From NCBI GenBank assembly GCA_000969725.1, contig JXSR01S005500.1: DNA of 30,259 nucleotides; one strand, 5' to 3'. Position 1 is the first letter of the stretch. Every line of letters begins with the position of its first letter. This DNA is from Ophiothrix spiculata. Lineage: Eukaryota > Echinodermata > Ophiuroidea > Amphilepidida > Ophiotrichidae. The notes under the pieces were generated by a model. That model was not told the origin of the DNA. It saw nothing but the letters and a program-made list of their open reading frames with translations, and made no database searches. This document shows, piece by piece, positions 1 through 10,827 of this stretch. A program made the translations under genes and the position numbers.

Positions 1-45
1 GGCCATTTGGCAAGTAAAAATTACATTATTTAAAATTTATTAATA

Positions 46-231
46 CAGTATATAAAACAAATATATACTGACATATTTCAGATCTCTGGATTAAAACTAT
101 GGTCCTTCAGTGACAAAAATTTAGCTATTTTACTTCGGGGCTACGCCCCTCAGTAAAATAGCTAAATATTAGTCGCTTCAGGCCCATAGTTTTAACTAGA
201 GATCTTCAAGTCAGTATATATTTGTATACCG
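46..231. mobile_element. foldback MITE with TA flanks
   Basis: Almost the whole element is one inverted repeat. The outer arms are cagtatataaaac at 46 and its counterpart ending near 231, and aaatatatactgac pairs with gtcagtatatattt. Inner arms ttagctattttact (121-134) and agtaaaatagctaa (152-165) enclose a GC-rich hairpin tip, cggggctacgcccc. A TA dinucleotide lies on each side (44-45 and 232-233), the target duplication of Tc1/mariner elements. No coding capacity. The superfamily is inferred from the TA flanks only. Confidence 0.75.
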
Positions 232-1129
232 TATACTTCTATGTGATCGCAGCCTCATAGACACAATTGTATGAATAACGTATTGAACATACTTCTAACG
301 GCCACATGAGGAACAGCAATGTATAAAACAAAATGATAGGGGGATTAAGTGTTAGGCGTACTTTTGGCTCTGTACGTTAATGTGTGACAGAGCCCTTATT
401 AGATCCATGCCAAATTGGAGTAGTTATGCATATGATGGTTGGCACAGATCACAATAGTCAGATTGAGTAGAAAAACCACCTGTACAATAAAATCATTTCC
501 AAATATTTTTATCAAATCATACGCACAAATGATTCTTATTTAAAAGACACTATCAATTAGGACACATTTCCTGTACATTTACCATCACCCTCTTTCATAT
601 AATCACGGCAAAGTAATTGGGATGTGGTGTAAGCTGGTGCTTGAAGCCACCAGCTAAGGTGAGGAATCAAGTACTTGAGGAAATTAAGCTTAAAACCAAA
701 GACTTCCTCAATGATTTCACAGCTAGGGCTGTTTGCTTGTATCTTTAGAGATGTGTCTATGACTATATTTGGTCTTTGCTTGGAAATAAAATCACGTTTC
801 TTATTTGTTTACTAAGGCACCAGTTATGTATTATTCCCTGTGTGGTGGCAATCCTCCTCTAGTAGATCAAATTTTGGTTAATCCAACATTAGCCATAGTT
901 TTGTCCGCTCAAACCACTCAGGCATCAGCAACAAAACCATGTTGTGGAATGTGATTTTTTGATGTTTTGTATGGTTAGGGTTAGGTGATAATAATTAGGT
1001 AATAATCATTTTTTTTTTAAATCGAAAAATGTGACTTCCGTTATTGGCCACTAATATTTTATTATTGAACCCTTGTAGATATGGACTAACATCTTAAAGT
1101 TGATATTCTGTTATCTGTTGTTATTTTAA

Positions 1130-1260
1130 GGGGAACTATATGATTTTTGTAATATTCCAAATATCCATGGTCCAATAGAAAAACACCTAAAATGTTCCCT
1201 TAATTTGCATTTAGAAACCCCTTGTGCCTAAATCTAGTAAATTATGGCCGCCGCTGCCTT
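1130..1260 (+). repeat. dispersed repeat R, copy 1
   Basis: One of four related copies in this gene. The shared core reads approximately taaaatgt-ycctaaatttgcg-tttagaaa-ccctt followed by gcctaaatctagtaaat. The other copies are at about 4450-4620, 6815-6890 and 14405-14560. They are diverged by many substitutions, so this is an old interspersed repeat, not a recent duplication, except that the copies at 4450 and 6815 lie at the left ends of a later segmental duplication. No family name recognised. Confidence 0.7.
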
Positions 1261-1412
1261 CATTCTTCTAATCTTCTCTACCTGATTGACTGCAATAAGG
1301 AGACCAAGAAAACAACATACGATGTAATTGTAAGACCCTTGTAAAATATCAAATAATATGGTAGTATAAGAAATCTCTAATGTTGAACAATGTTGTATTC
1401 TTGTTTATACAG

Positions 1413-1546
1413 GGGTCCATGGACACTCATCAGAACACAGGACTACCAGGAGTGGCAAGAAAATCCCGACGGGTGGAGTAGCTTTGTTTGGAGCAGAAGG
1501 GGAAGGAGATCTTTTCGGTACCTCACCAACATCTAAAGAAGCAGGA
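1413..1546 (+). CDS. WASHC2: WASHC2 exon a (LFa repeat)
   Basis: Internal exon of FAM21/WASHC2. The acceptor follows a T-rich stretch ending at the AG of 1411-1412, and the donor is gtaagt at 1547. It enters in phase 1 and leaves in phase 0. The translation has a basic linker (SGKKIPTGGVALFG) and then an LFa repeat, LFGAEGEGDLF, followed by GTSPTSKEAG. The block K-K-x-P-x-G-G-V-A-L-F-G recurs almost unchanged in exon h, so the tail has longer internal repeats besides the LFa motif. Known for the family: such repeats contact VPS35 of retromer. The exon 5' end (GVHGHSSEHRTT) is less characteristic, so the acceptor position is a little less certain than the donor. An open frame on the minus strand across this exon is a shadow. 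Confidence 0.8.
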
Positions 1547-2172
1547 GTAAGTTTTGGAATGCCAATTGTTATAGCATTATGTGTTTTACAGTCCATTTAT
1601 GATTCATACTAGTATAGCATCTACTTTTACAACTTGGTGTAGTGAACATCATTGCCAAATCCTTTTTGTGGTGGTTTTTGTGTGCGCTAGTACAGGATTA
1701 TCACAACAACTCTGCTTGAAGACAATGTAATAAAAATTCGATCATTATAAATTGATCAACTCGGAAAATTCTCAAAGCAGTGCACTGATTTTTTGCCACT
1801 TTGATTTTGATTTATCTTGCTTTTTACGATAGTATCCACATTTTAGCACTCAACACTAGGCACTGTGACTTAGTATTTCTGCACAAAACCTTTATTCAGC
1901 CATATCTCAAAAGCCATTTACCCCACTTATATCATTTTTAGTCTATATTTTGTCAATATCTAAAGAAATTAATTAGAATTGCATTCAATGCATTTGAAAA
2001 TATAATGTGTTGTGTATATTATTACATATGTGCATAAAAAGAAGAGTTTAATACATTTCTGCACATTTGTCTGAAAAGTGATCACATGAAAATATTCTAA
2101 ATGGTTACAGTGATAATGAGCTAGAATAGCAGTGCTTTGTCACTGAAGGAGCTACCCTGAATAAAGAAAGCT

Positions 2173-2199
2173 TAAATAAATAAATAAATAAATAAATAA
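2173..2199 (+). repeat. (AAAT)n microsatellite
   Basis: About six and a half units of a tetranucleotide AAAT repeat inside the large intron after exon a. Confidence 0.95.
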
Positions 2200-3240
2200 T
2201 TGATACGGTACATTTGTACGAGATTTGTACTTTTGCTGTATTTGTATATAATCCTTGAAATCGGAATAGAAGATCAAATATCAGGATGAACATGAATTTA
2301 TTCATATTGAATAGATAAGTCACCTAGATATAAGCACATCTGATATAAGCATGAAGTTTGGATGTTTCTAGGTTGTTTGATATAAAAAAGTGAAGTTTTT
2401 GAACGTTTTTAAACTTGCGGAAATACTAAGCGCTGACAGTGTATAAGTGCGAAGGACCTTAAACAATCAATTCTTTTATCTAGATTCCACACTTGCTACG
2501 ACAGTTTTTTACCTGAGTTTTTGTTCTTTGTATCATTATTTGTTGTGGAGTAGCACTGAATACTCTTCCATATGGATTCTCTATTACAGAGATTTATGAT
2601 CTTTGAACTGTCTTTTTACTGTTGGATCGAGATTTGTTTTCCTTTATCTATCTTTGGACTTAAATTGGTCTTGTGTGCTTATGCAAATCTGGGTCCATCC
2701 TAGGCGAAGTAGGATTTAGAATACCACAAAATTCTTTTGGAATAATTGATAGAAATATTTGAAATTAAACCCATTGTTTCCTATTTCCTATGTAGCTTGA
2801 TCGCCTTAATGTCATCTGCTTCTCTGTTACAATAGATGCATCGGGTTGGACCGGAAAAACGACCAACTTAATGTTTTGTCAAATCCGGTCTTTTGATACC
2901 ATAAGTGTACCTCTAGAGACTGGCAGAGCCCATGCATGCGCAACGGTTTCTCACCCTAGCACCCATAGCGTGACAGGCAGAGGAAATTGGCCTAGCAGGA
3001 TAGAATTATGAATGGCATATAAGGGCTAACAATGTGTGAAATATTAATAGCTCTGTAATGCACCAAATGCCTCCCTAGGGAATCAGGACTGCGTTCCATT
3101 TAGTACTTGCCAGGATTTTTATTTAGAGAAAAGGTAATATTTTGTCATCCGTTATATTCAACAATGCAGTGTAGCCAAATATTAGCTTGAACTTGCCCCA
3201 TGCTACCTTGATACAATTTTTATGATTGGTAATTTGAATA

Positions 3241-4273
3241 AGGGTGTCCAAAAATTAACTCCCCATTTTTAAATGCTTATAACTTTAAAACCAGGATTCG
3301 CATGGCAAATATAGACATATGTATTGATAGAGAAAACTTGTAGAATTCTTTTGATACCAAACATTATGCAATTAGTAAACTTCTAAGATATCAAGAAGGT
3401 CTGAAAGTTCAAAGTACAATATACCATACAGTGTTGATACTCTTCTGCCACTTAACTATGACGACATGAGGCCTCATACAGCTAAACGGTTTAGAATGGC
3501 TTTATTAATTAACTTTTTCATAAACAATCATATTGCTTAAGACAAAGAAACTCTGGCCCTTTCACTCCCATGATTTAAGTCCGATCGATTACTTTTTTTG
3601 GGTTACCTGAAGGACAATACATCCCAACACCATGGACTATTCCTGACCTGAAACAGAACATCATCAGTGAAAACAGGAAGATCAAGAAGAACGCATGCAC
3701 AAATGTCCAGAGCTTGGTCGTTAGAGTTAAAGATTTTTTTGAAATCTGCAAGGAGGCCATCTAGAACATATTCTAAAATACTATGCAGCTTAATCTGGGT
3801 AAGAAAGAGGTAATTTGATATGTCCCTGTGAGTGTAACTTTGAATGTGTAATAAGGAGTAATGCTGTTGTGTACCATTTAAAGATGAGCATAATGCGAGA
3901 GTTACGCTTTGACAAATTAGAAACATTTTAAAGAGCATTATGTAATTATTAAGACAAAACCACAATCAAAAATATTTGTATTAACATCGTAAAAGCTGTT
4001 TCGCTGAAAATGATTCTCCTGTCTTCAAAGATTGCTCCCTCCTCTACATGTGACGCGCACATTTGTTTTTCTTCTCAGTATGAAATTAGGCTTTTTACGT
4101 TTGAGGTAATTTACGTTGAAAATGATTTTCAAAACTGGCAATTATATCATGTTTGGTACCAAATTAATTCTACAAGTTTTTTCTATCAATACATATGTCT
4201 ATAGTTGCCATGCGAATCCTGGTTTTAAAGTTATAAGCATTTAAAAATGGGGAGTTAATTTTTGGACACCCTG
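3241..4273 (+). mobile_element. mariner-like element, defective
   Basis: Inverted ends about 130-160 bp long: agggtgtccaaaaattaact at 3241 and its complement ending near 4273, with further matching inward past tatgtattgatagagaaaa. TA occurs on each side (3239-3240 and 4274-4275), as for Tc1/mariner elements. Inside, the + strand keeps fragments of a mariner transposase catalytic domain. One is PHTAKRFRMALL from about 3472. Another, in a different frame from 3554, is WPFHSHDLSPIDYFFW, matching the usual W-P-x-x-S-P-D-L-x-P-x-D-F-F-x-W block with the third catalytic Asp. One base is missing just after that tryptophan, shifting GYLKD to another frame, and the N-terminal part is gone. Dead copy. 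Confidence 0.85.
3472..3640 (+). pseudogene. mariner-like transposase fragment
   Basis: Remnant of the C-terminal half of an IS630/Tc1/mariner (DD-D) transposase within the element at 3241-4273. Two pieces in different frames are recognisable: PHTAKRFR (3472 on), corresponding to the region after the second catalytic Asp, and HSHDLSPIDYFFW (3563-3601), containing the third. Stops and at least two frameshifts separate them, and no start or DNA-binding domain is present. Not functional. The call rests on recognising the S-P-D-L-x-P-x-D-F-F-x-W-G pattern. Confidence 0.8.
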
Positions 4274-6424
4274 TATATGTGTTTACTGATTAAAAATGTA
4301 ATATTCTCAGTTTCCTGTCCCATTAGATGAGGGCGGTTATGCCTCTTCACGGCCAGATTCTTTCAGGTATTCATGCGCGGTATCACCTGTGTTATATCAA
4401 TACGAAAAAACAACAACTTTGCTTTGATTTAGAATAACAGAATAAAGTTTACCACTATAGGAACACTTTTGTTATTTTTTTTGAGGAAAGGTCACAATAT
4501 GATATTCACAATATTTTAAATATTTGTGAGCCAATTGAAAGACATGTAAAATGTTTCCTAAATTTACGTTTAGAAATCCTTCAAGCCTAAATGTAGTAAA
4601 TCATGTCCTATGCCACCTGAGCCCTATTCTGTATATAATGTTCCACTTCTTTAACCAATCAGCATTTAGCTTCCATGCGTGCAGTTAACACATTATAATC
4701 TTTATAATTCTTATTTCAAAAAGCTGTTTAAATTTTAAACCTAAGGAATTAACTGCAAAGACTGATTTTAATCAAATTATATTAATTTAGGTTATGAGGT
4801 TATTCTAGAAACACACTTTCCTGAAAATTTAAAACTTGGTTATAAATTGTTGAATTTGACACACATTTTATTAATATTGTTCACACATTTGAAGTTCCTT
4901 TATCAAAATTATAGTTGACATTTTTCAGTTTAAGTAAGATTTAAATTGACTAACTCTGCAGTCCAATGACCAAACATGATATGGGCGTGGACGTTCCAAA
5001 GTAATTTTTCCTGTAATTCCAAGAAGTGAACTCTATCGGTACTGGCCATTCAATCTGTTGACAGTGTTGTCAACACTTATGAATTAATATGACTTCTGTT
5101 TTCACAGCTCGGTCCAAAAAACAACCGATTTCTGTTTTCCGTTACAGACTCGGTTTGTGTCGATAAACTTTTCTGACATTGAATATATTTGCCAAGAAAG
5201 CTTATAATAGTCACCCATGTGGCTGTATGTCCTTGTTGCCCATGAGGCAGCGTGTCACTTAGCTTGAATGAAATGGTTAAAATGTTTGATTTTTGAGTTG
5301 CGGTAACATCTTATGTAACATAGAAAATCCCTAGTCACTCAGGAATTCATGTAGTTTGATTTCCATCCAAAGTCACATATGTTTTGAGTTTGTTTTTAAT
5401 ACTTGGTTTTGTCAAGCGGTACAGGTTTATTTAGATTTCCTCTTCTTAGTTGCTTTCATTTTTTATTTTGAAACTTTCTTTGCCATAATGTTTTTCTCAG
5501 GCACCTATACCAGGCACCTAATTAATTTGCCTCTTATGACAGTGCAAAGAGGGGGACGGTGAAGTAGAAAGCTTGTTCTCTTATTTAATCCTCTGAGTCA
5601 GACCCCCAAACTTAAACCAAAATGAAATTTAAAGCAGTAATTTATCACATAAGAAACCTATATTTCCCAAAATATGGTACTAGCCACCTCCTTCACCCCA
5701 TCCTGCACCACCAGTTTTCTCAAAGCAGATGCTTCTTTGTACTTCTATGTATCATTTTTCATCTGTTTAACACCTATTTTCATCAAAATATGAAATACCT
5801 GAAGTTTCCTGTGTTGAATGCATCATTTTTTCAATTCAAAACTCTTATCATCTTTGATGATTTTCTGTTCCTTCATTTCTTGTAGAGCTTGCCATGCCCT
5901 TTTCATCTAGTTAGGCCCCTGCCTGGTGACAGACATGTAATGATGCATGGTGTAGTCACAAACCATCTGTTGACTAAAAATAAATAAAGAAATTGATGAC
6001 AATAAAGTCAAATGATATTAATGGTGTTGTAGTAATATAAATGTCAGATAGCAGAAGTTATCAATTTTGTTGTCATGTTTTTAACATATTTTATTGAGAT
6101 CAAGGAGTCATTGATGATGACACATCCAAAAGTTCCCTAAAGCAAGCTAAAAATCTGTAAATAGTTATTGATTTCTTGATGATTCCGGAAATCCTAATTT
6201 TGTTATATTGCATGTATCTATCAATAAGTATTCTTTGTAATCAAGATATTTTGTTTGAGACTTCCAACACAGGTATATTGAGGGTTTTGGCTAAAGTTTC
6301 AAAATTAAGGCGACCAAACTTTGATAGTCCATGTAGGCATTTTCAGGTGCATATTTTAGGTGCTGAGAAGTGCCCTTACAAAATTATTTAAAATCAGCCT
6401 ATATGTATCTATGAGGTCGAGGAA

Positions 6425-6508
6425 GCACCTGGAGGACGACCCTTTGGACTGGTTTACCCAGCTAAACCCTGGTTCCCTAAATCTGGACATGTCCTTGCTT
6501 TGTTTAAA
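6425..6508 (+). repeat. minisatellite unit, single copy
   Basis: A single unit related to the array at 8584-9048: cacctggaggacgaccct, then tggactggtttacccagc, taaaccctggttccc and a tail through gacatgtccttgctt. The unit is GC-richer than its surroundings. It stays open in one + strand frame, but similarity to the other units comes from duplication and is not evidence of coding. Confidence 0.85.
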
Positions 6509-6819
6509 GCTGGTTTCAGACTTGCCTGTAGTGTTGTTGTACGACCAGCGTGACATCAAAAATTTAAAGTGCGCAAACTCGTCCTTGTCGCATCTCGAAA
6601 ACATTGCTTGCTGTATTGCAAGCCGATATATTGATTACCCTGTCGTGATGGTCGCAACGACACAATAATTTGAGTTGGAATAAATTCAACTTTTCTTGTG
6701 ACAGACCATTGCGGCAATATGCAAATGTGTCGTGCTACATTACGACAACTCAAAATTGCAAATGTTTGGTCGTCTGCCGCAACATCATGTGCCGTAACAA
6801 CAGCTACTCTGAAACCACC
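6509..6819 (+). mobile_element. MITE family T, copy 1
   Basis: About 310 bp with short inverted ends: gctggtttcagac at 6509 and ctctgaaaccacc ending at 6819. A second copy lies at 9049-9358 in reverse orientation. Its complement matches along the whole length, including attgattaccytgtcgt and agttggaataaattcaac. No open frame with motifs. Superfamily not assigned because target duplications are not clear. Confidence 0.75.
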
Positions 6820-8583
6820 TAAATGTATCCTAAATTAACATTTAGAAAACCCTTGAGCCTAAATCTAGTAAATCGTGTCCCATTCTGTCAATAATGTTCC
6901 GCTTCTTTAACCAATCAGCATTTACCTTCCATGCGTGCAGTTAACACATATTGTAATCTCTATAATTCTTATTTCAAAAATCTGTTTAAAATTTTATCCT
7001 TAAGAATTAAGAGCAAAGCCTGAATGTAATCAAATTATAGTAATTTAGGTTATGAGGTTAACATGCATTCTAGAAACACACTTTCCTGATAATTCAAAAA
7101 CTTGGTTATAAATTTGTGAATTTGACACACATTTTAACAATATTGTTCAAACATTTGAAGTTCCTTTATCAAAATTATATTTGACATTTTTCAGTTTAAG
7201 TAAGATTTATATTGACTAAATGTGCAGTCCAATGACCAAACATGATATGGGCGTGGACGTTCCCAAGTAATTTTTCCTGTAATTCCAAGAAGTGAACTCT
7301 ATCGATACTGGCCATTGTGTCAATAAAGCAAATCTTTCTGACATTGAATATATTTGTCAAGAAAGCTTATGATAGATACCCATGTGGCTGTATGTCCTTG
7401 TTGCCCATGAGGCAGCATGTCATTTAGCTAGAATGAAATAGTTAAAATGTTTGATTTTTGAGTTGCAGTAACATCTTATGTAACATAGAAAATCCCTAGT
7501 CACTCAGGAATTCATGCAGTTTAATTTCTATCCAAATTCACATATGTTTTGAGTTTGTTTTCAATACTTGGTTTTGTCAAGCAGTACAGTTTTATTTAGA
7601 TTTCCTCTTCTTAGTTGCTTTCATTTTTTATTTTGAAACTTTCTTTGCCATAATGTTTTTCTCAGCCACCTATACCAGGCACCTAATTAATTTGCCTCTT
7701 ATGACAGTGCAAAGAGGGGGACGGTGAAGTAGAAAGCTTGTTCTCTTATTTAATCCTCTGAGTCAGACCCCCAAACTTAAACCAAAATGAAATTTAAAGC
7801 AGTAATTTATCACATAAGAAACCTATATTTCCCAAAATATGGTACTAGCCACCTCCTTCACCCCATCCCACACCACCAGTTTTCTCAAAGCAGATGTTTC
7901 TTTGTACTTCTATGTATCATTTTTCATCTGTTTCAAACCTAGTTTCCGTCAAATATGAAATACCTAAAGTTTCCTGTGTTGAATGCATCAATTTGTCAAT
8001 TCAAAACTCTTATCATTTTTGATGATTTTCCTTTCCTTAATTTCTTGTAGAGCTTGCCATGCCCTTTTCATCTAGCTAGGCCCCTGCCTGGTGACAGACA
8101 TGTAATGATGCATGGTGTAGTCACAAACCATCTGTTAACTAAAAATAAACAAAGAAATTGATGACAATAAAGTCAAATGATATTAATGGTGTTGTAGTGA
8201 TATAAACAATGTCAGATAGCAGAAGTTATCAATTTTGTTGTCATGATTTTAACATGTTGTATTGAGATCAAGGAGTCATTGATGATGACACATCCAAAAC
8301 CTCCCAAAAGCAAGCTAAAGATCTGTAAATAGTTACTGATTTCTTTATTCCGGAAATCCTAATTTTGTTTTATTGCATGCATCTATCAAAAAGTATTCTT
8401 TGTAATCAAGATATTTTGCTTGAGACCTCCAGCACAGGTACCCTGATGGTTTTGGCAATTTTTCAAAATTAAGGTGACCAAACTTTGATAGTCCATGTAG
8501 GCATTTTCAGGTGCATATGTTCAGGTGCTGAGGAAGTGCATGTACAAAATTATTTCAAATCAGCCTATATGTATCTATCAGGG

Positions 8584-9048
8584 GGCACCTGGAGGAGGAC
8601 CCTTTGGACTGGTTTCCCCAGCTAAACCCTGGTTCCTTAGGTCTGGTCATGTCCATGCTTAGTGTAAAGGGTGACTTGAGGAGGACCCACCTGGAGGAGG
8701 ACCCTTTGGACTGGTTTACCCAGCTAAACCCTGGTTCCCTAGGTCTGGTCATCAGAGATGCCACATTTCAGAATAAATTCTGAATTCAGAATTTTTCAAT
8801 TGGTTTAAGCCTAAATTCAGATTTTTTTAATGGTTGTTTCGTGTACAAAGGTATAGGCCATTTTGGTTTCTCACATTCTTTCGAAGTATTTCAGATTTTT
8901 TGAACACCAATGAGTGGCATCTCTGGGTCATGTCTGTGCTTCGTAAAGGTGGCTTGAGGAGGACCCACCTGAAGGAGGACCCTATGAGCTGTTTTACCCA
9001 GCTAAACCCTGCTTCTCTTGGTCTGGACATGTCCATGCTTAGGGTAAA
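8584..9048 (+). repeat. minisatellite, three units, interrupted by a MITE
   Basis: Three units of roughly 85-105 bp (from 8584, 8688 and 8967) with the core acctggaggaggacccttt, ggactggtttacccagctaa and ccctggttccctaggtctgg. The second unit is split by a 173-bp MITE at 8753-8925. The single-unit state is kept in the duplicate at 6425-6508, so the expansion followed the segmental duplication. Confidence 0.85.
8753..8925. mobile_element. hAT-like MITE with 6-bp target duplication
   Basis: A 173-bp element with perfect 12-bp terminal inverted repeats, cagagatgccac and gtggcatctctg. It is flanked by GGTCAT on both sides (8747-8752 and 8926-8931). Removing the element and one GGTCAT restores the minisatellite unit, as in the neighbouring unit at 8641 (ggtctggtcatgtccatgct). 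The CAG-A-G-type terminus is hAT-like. hAT elements usually make 8-bp duplications, so the superfamily is tentative. No coding capacity. A 5'-truncated relative is at about 10828-10937. Confidence 0.88.
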
Positions 9049-9358
9049 GGTGGCTTCAGAGTTGATGTCGCGATGGTGGTTGGCAGCTGCTACAGATGAC
9101 AACGAAATTTGACATTTGAGCTGTCGTAATATAGGATGACACCTTTGGATATTGCTGCGATGGTGTGTTGCAAGAAAAGTTGAATTTATTCCAACTCTAA
9201 AAGATGTGTTGTTGCAACCATAACGACAAGGTAATCAATATTTTGGCTTGTTGTGCTTGCCGTAAAATTTTACAGATGTGACAAGTCGACCTTTCGCTTT
9301 TGAATTTTTAACATCACGCTGGTCATGCAACCACCTTGACTGACACTCTGAAACCAGC
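9049..9358 (-). mobile_element. MITE family T, copy 2 (inverted)
   Basis: Reverse-complement relative of 6509-6819, with ends ggtggcttcagag at 9049 and ctctgaaaccagc ending at 9358. Its opposite orientation in an otherwise direct segmental duplication implies an inversion or an independent insertion at the same minisatellite border. Confidence 0.75.
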
Positions 9359-9862
9359 TTTATGGCTCCTTAGATGCAGCTATGACATACATTGTTTAGT
9401 CAAAATTGCATAGTAAATTCCATACAGACACAGTCAAGGTACCAGTTGTTTGTACTTGGTTTCATTCTATACAACTGCTGAACAAATACGGCATGGTGAT
9501 ATCACCTACGGCGCCAAATCTTATATTGCTGTCACCTACAATAGACCTGAATTTTATCATTCTGGGTGACTGATCTTTTTATATAGACAATAATTGTGGT
9601 GTTTAGTCTTTTTAGGCCATTGTATAAAATGGAAGCGTTTGTTTTGAGCTAAAATATTCCTAAGGGAAACTTACATTCTTCTCTTAATGAAACTGAAAAA
9701 AAAAATGCCACTTTCAAAAATCAAAATTTTCCAAATGTCCATATTTATCATATTATGGTTTGGTTTATAATAAAAACGAAAATCATAAATGATCCATTTT
9801 GTACTGCTTGCACCCTTTATTTTAGCTTTCATAACTATTTTATCAACTGTTTCTTCTTGTAG

Positions 9863-9895
9863 GCTTTCATTGAACGAGGGGGTAGCAAATCTGTG
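9863..9895 (+). CDS. candidate 33-bp microexon, WASHC2 exon b
   Basis: Possible small exon. It has a good pyrimidine-rich acceptor (tttcttcttgtag ending at 9862), 11 codons (AFIERGGSKSV) without a stop, and a donor gtatgt at 9896. It starts and ends in phase 0, which matches exon a (ends in phase 0) and exon c (starts in phase 0). Inclusion or skipping therefore keeps the reading frame. It contains no LFa motif and nothing recognisable of FAM21, so the call rests only on splice signals, phase and position. A chance acceptor/donor pair in 16 kb of intron is a real alternative. If it is real, its phase symmetry would suit alternative splicing. Confidence 0.35.
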
Positions 9896-10827
9896 GTATG
9901 TCAAAATGTCAGCCATCTTGTTTGCATTATGATTTTTTTATTAATTTTAAGAGCTCTTTTTGTTTGCATACTTTGACTTGTGAGTGTTAATTCAGAATTG
10001 GATTTTCACATTTTATTTTCATTTTGTGATGGTGATTTTTTTGGCAGTGGATCTGAAGTCTAGCATGTTTGCGTGTGATCTAAAGTTTTGCATATGAAGA
10101 TACACAAGTTAAAATCACATGAAATACCTGCAGCCAGAACTTCATCACTGCCAAAACTGACTGAAAAGTTTGCATTGATCTGAATCTGCAGATTTGGGCA
10201 TGATAAATCATCTCATTAAGTTCATTTCATTGTTACTTCTCATATTTCATTTGAGCTTTGAGAAACTTTACTTGTTCATTCACATTATTGAATTCAAAAT
10301 AGTTTGATATTCATATCTTTCTTTCCATGTATTATTTTTACCATGCTAATACCTCATTAAGCATTATGGAATTAAAACTCTTCATTGCAGCATCTTTCTA
10401 TCAAAGCATTGATAACTCTGTTGCTATATTTCAGCTCTGCATGTATGTTATGCTTCTATCATGGTATTAAGTTGAGCAACTACATATTCTGAGTATATTT
10501 TAGTTTTAAAATGGAACAAAAAGTATAGTTTTGCTGAAATAAGGTAAAAGAATTTGATTAATAGTTACCATCTGTTTAATTTTCAACAAAAAATAGTGCT
10601 TAATAAATGATGTTGGTTCATGCAGTGAATGCTTTGATTTAGAATCTTGAAAAACAAGATTTTATTTTCATAATCCAGTGAATTTTCAATTAGAGCATTC
10701 TAGAATATTCCTTACAACACTGGAGATTATGTTACGTAAACCTGAAGAGTTCTTTGAAACACAATATACTGTTATCACTCTTGCATTACTCAGTCATGGA
10801 CCACTTGAAATATCTGAAGAAAAATAG

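Larger units (their letters stand above)
1..1412 (+). other. upstream intron sequence
   Basis: AT-rich non-coding sequence before exon a. Apart from the foldback element near the left end and one copy of a dispersed repeat at about 1130-1260, I see no exon, RNA gene or regulatory motif that I can support. A short K-P-P-A-K reading frame followed by gtgagg near 638 has no pyrimidine tract and was not called. Confidence 0.6.
4545..6821 (+). repeat. 2.3-kb intronic segmental duplication, unit 1
   Basis: This segment is repeated directly at 6822-9358. Matching landmarks include aaccaatcagcatttagctt (4656), gatatgggcgtggacgttcc (about 4978), cctataccaggcacctaatt (5504), and gtgacagacatgtaatgatg (5926). 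Unit 2 lacks about 120 bases around 5045-5160 (the stretch with ttcacagctcggtccaaaaa). Divergence is several percent, so this is older than the exon-block duplication. No coding content that I can support. Confidence 0.9.
6822..9358 (+). repeat. 2.3-kb intronic segmental duplication, unit 2
   Basis: Direct repeat of 4545-6821. It starts at the R-type repeat and runs to the MITE at 9049-9358. Compared with unit 1, it has lost about 120 bp near 7315, its minisatellite has grown from one unit to three, a 173-bp hAT-like MITE has inserted in the minisatellite, and the terminal MITE lies in the opposite orientation. Confidence 0.88.
1547..9862 (+). other. large intron between exons a and b
   Basis: AT-rich intron of about 8.3 kb. 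Part 1547-3238 holds a short AAAT microsatellite and nothing else I can support. The rest is mostly transposon-derived: a mariner remnant, a 2.3-kb duplication, a minisatellite and MITEs, each listed separately. Several open frames of 60-100 codons occur here, but they lack motifs and mostly lie in the repeats. Confidence 0.7.

Noticed and set aside
620-645. Possible short exon ending TTG AAG CCA CCA GCT AAG before gtgagg
   Set aside because: No pyrimidine tract or credible acceptor upstream, and too little sequence to judge.
2105-2323. Minus-strand 72-codon frame
   Set aside because: Largely the AAAT microsatellite read as I-Y-L-F repeats.
5356-5885. Two open frames with hydrophobic peptides in duplication unit 1
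   Set aside because: Compositional effect of T-rich DNA; the counterparts in unit 2 carry substitutions without sign of protein constraint.
6360-6668. Open frame across the minisatellite unit, with a similar peptide (EDPLDWFTQLNPGSL) in the other units
   Set aside because: The peptide similarity follows from DNA duplication of the minisatellite; flanking frames end in MITE sequence, and no splice sites fit the gene.
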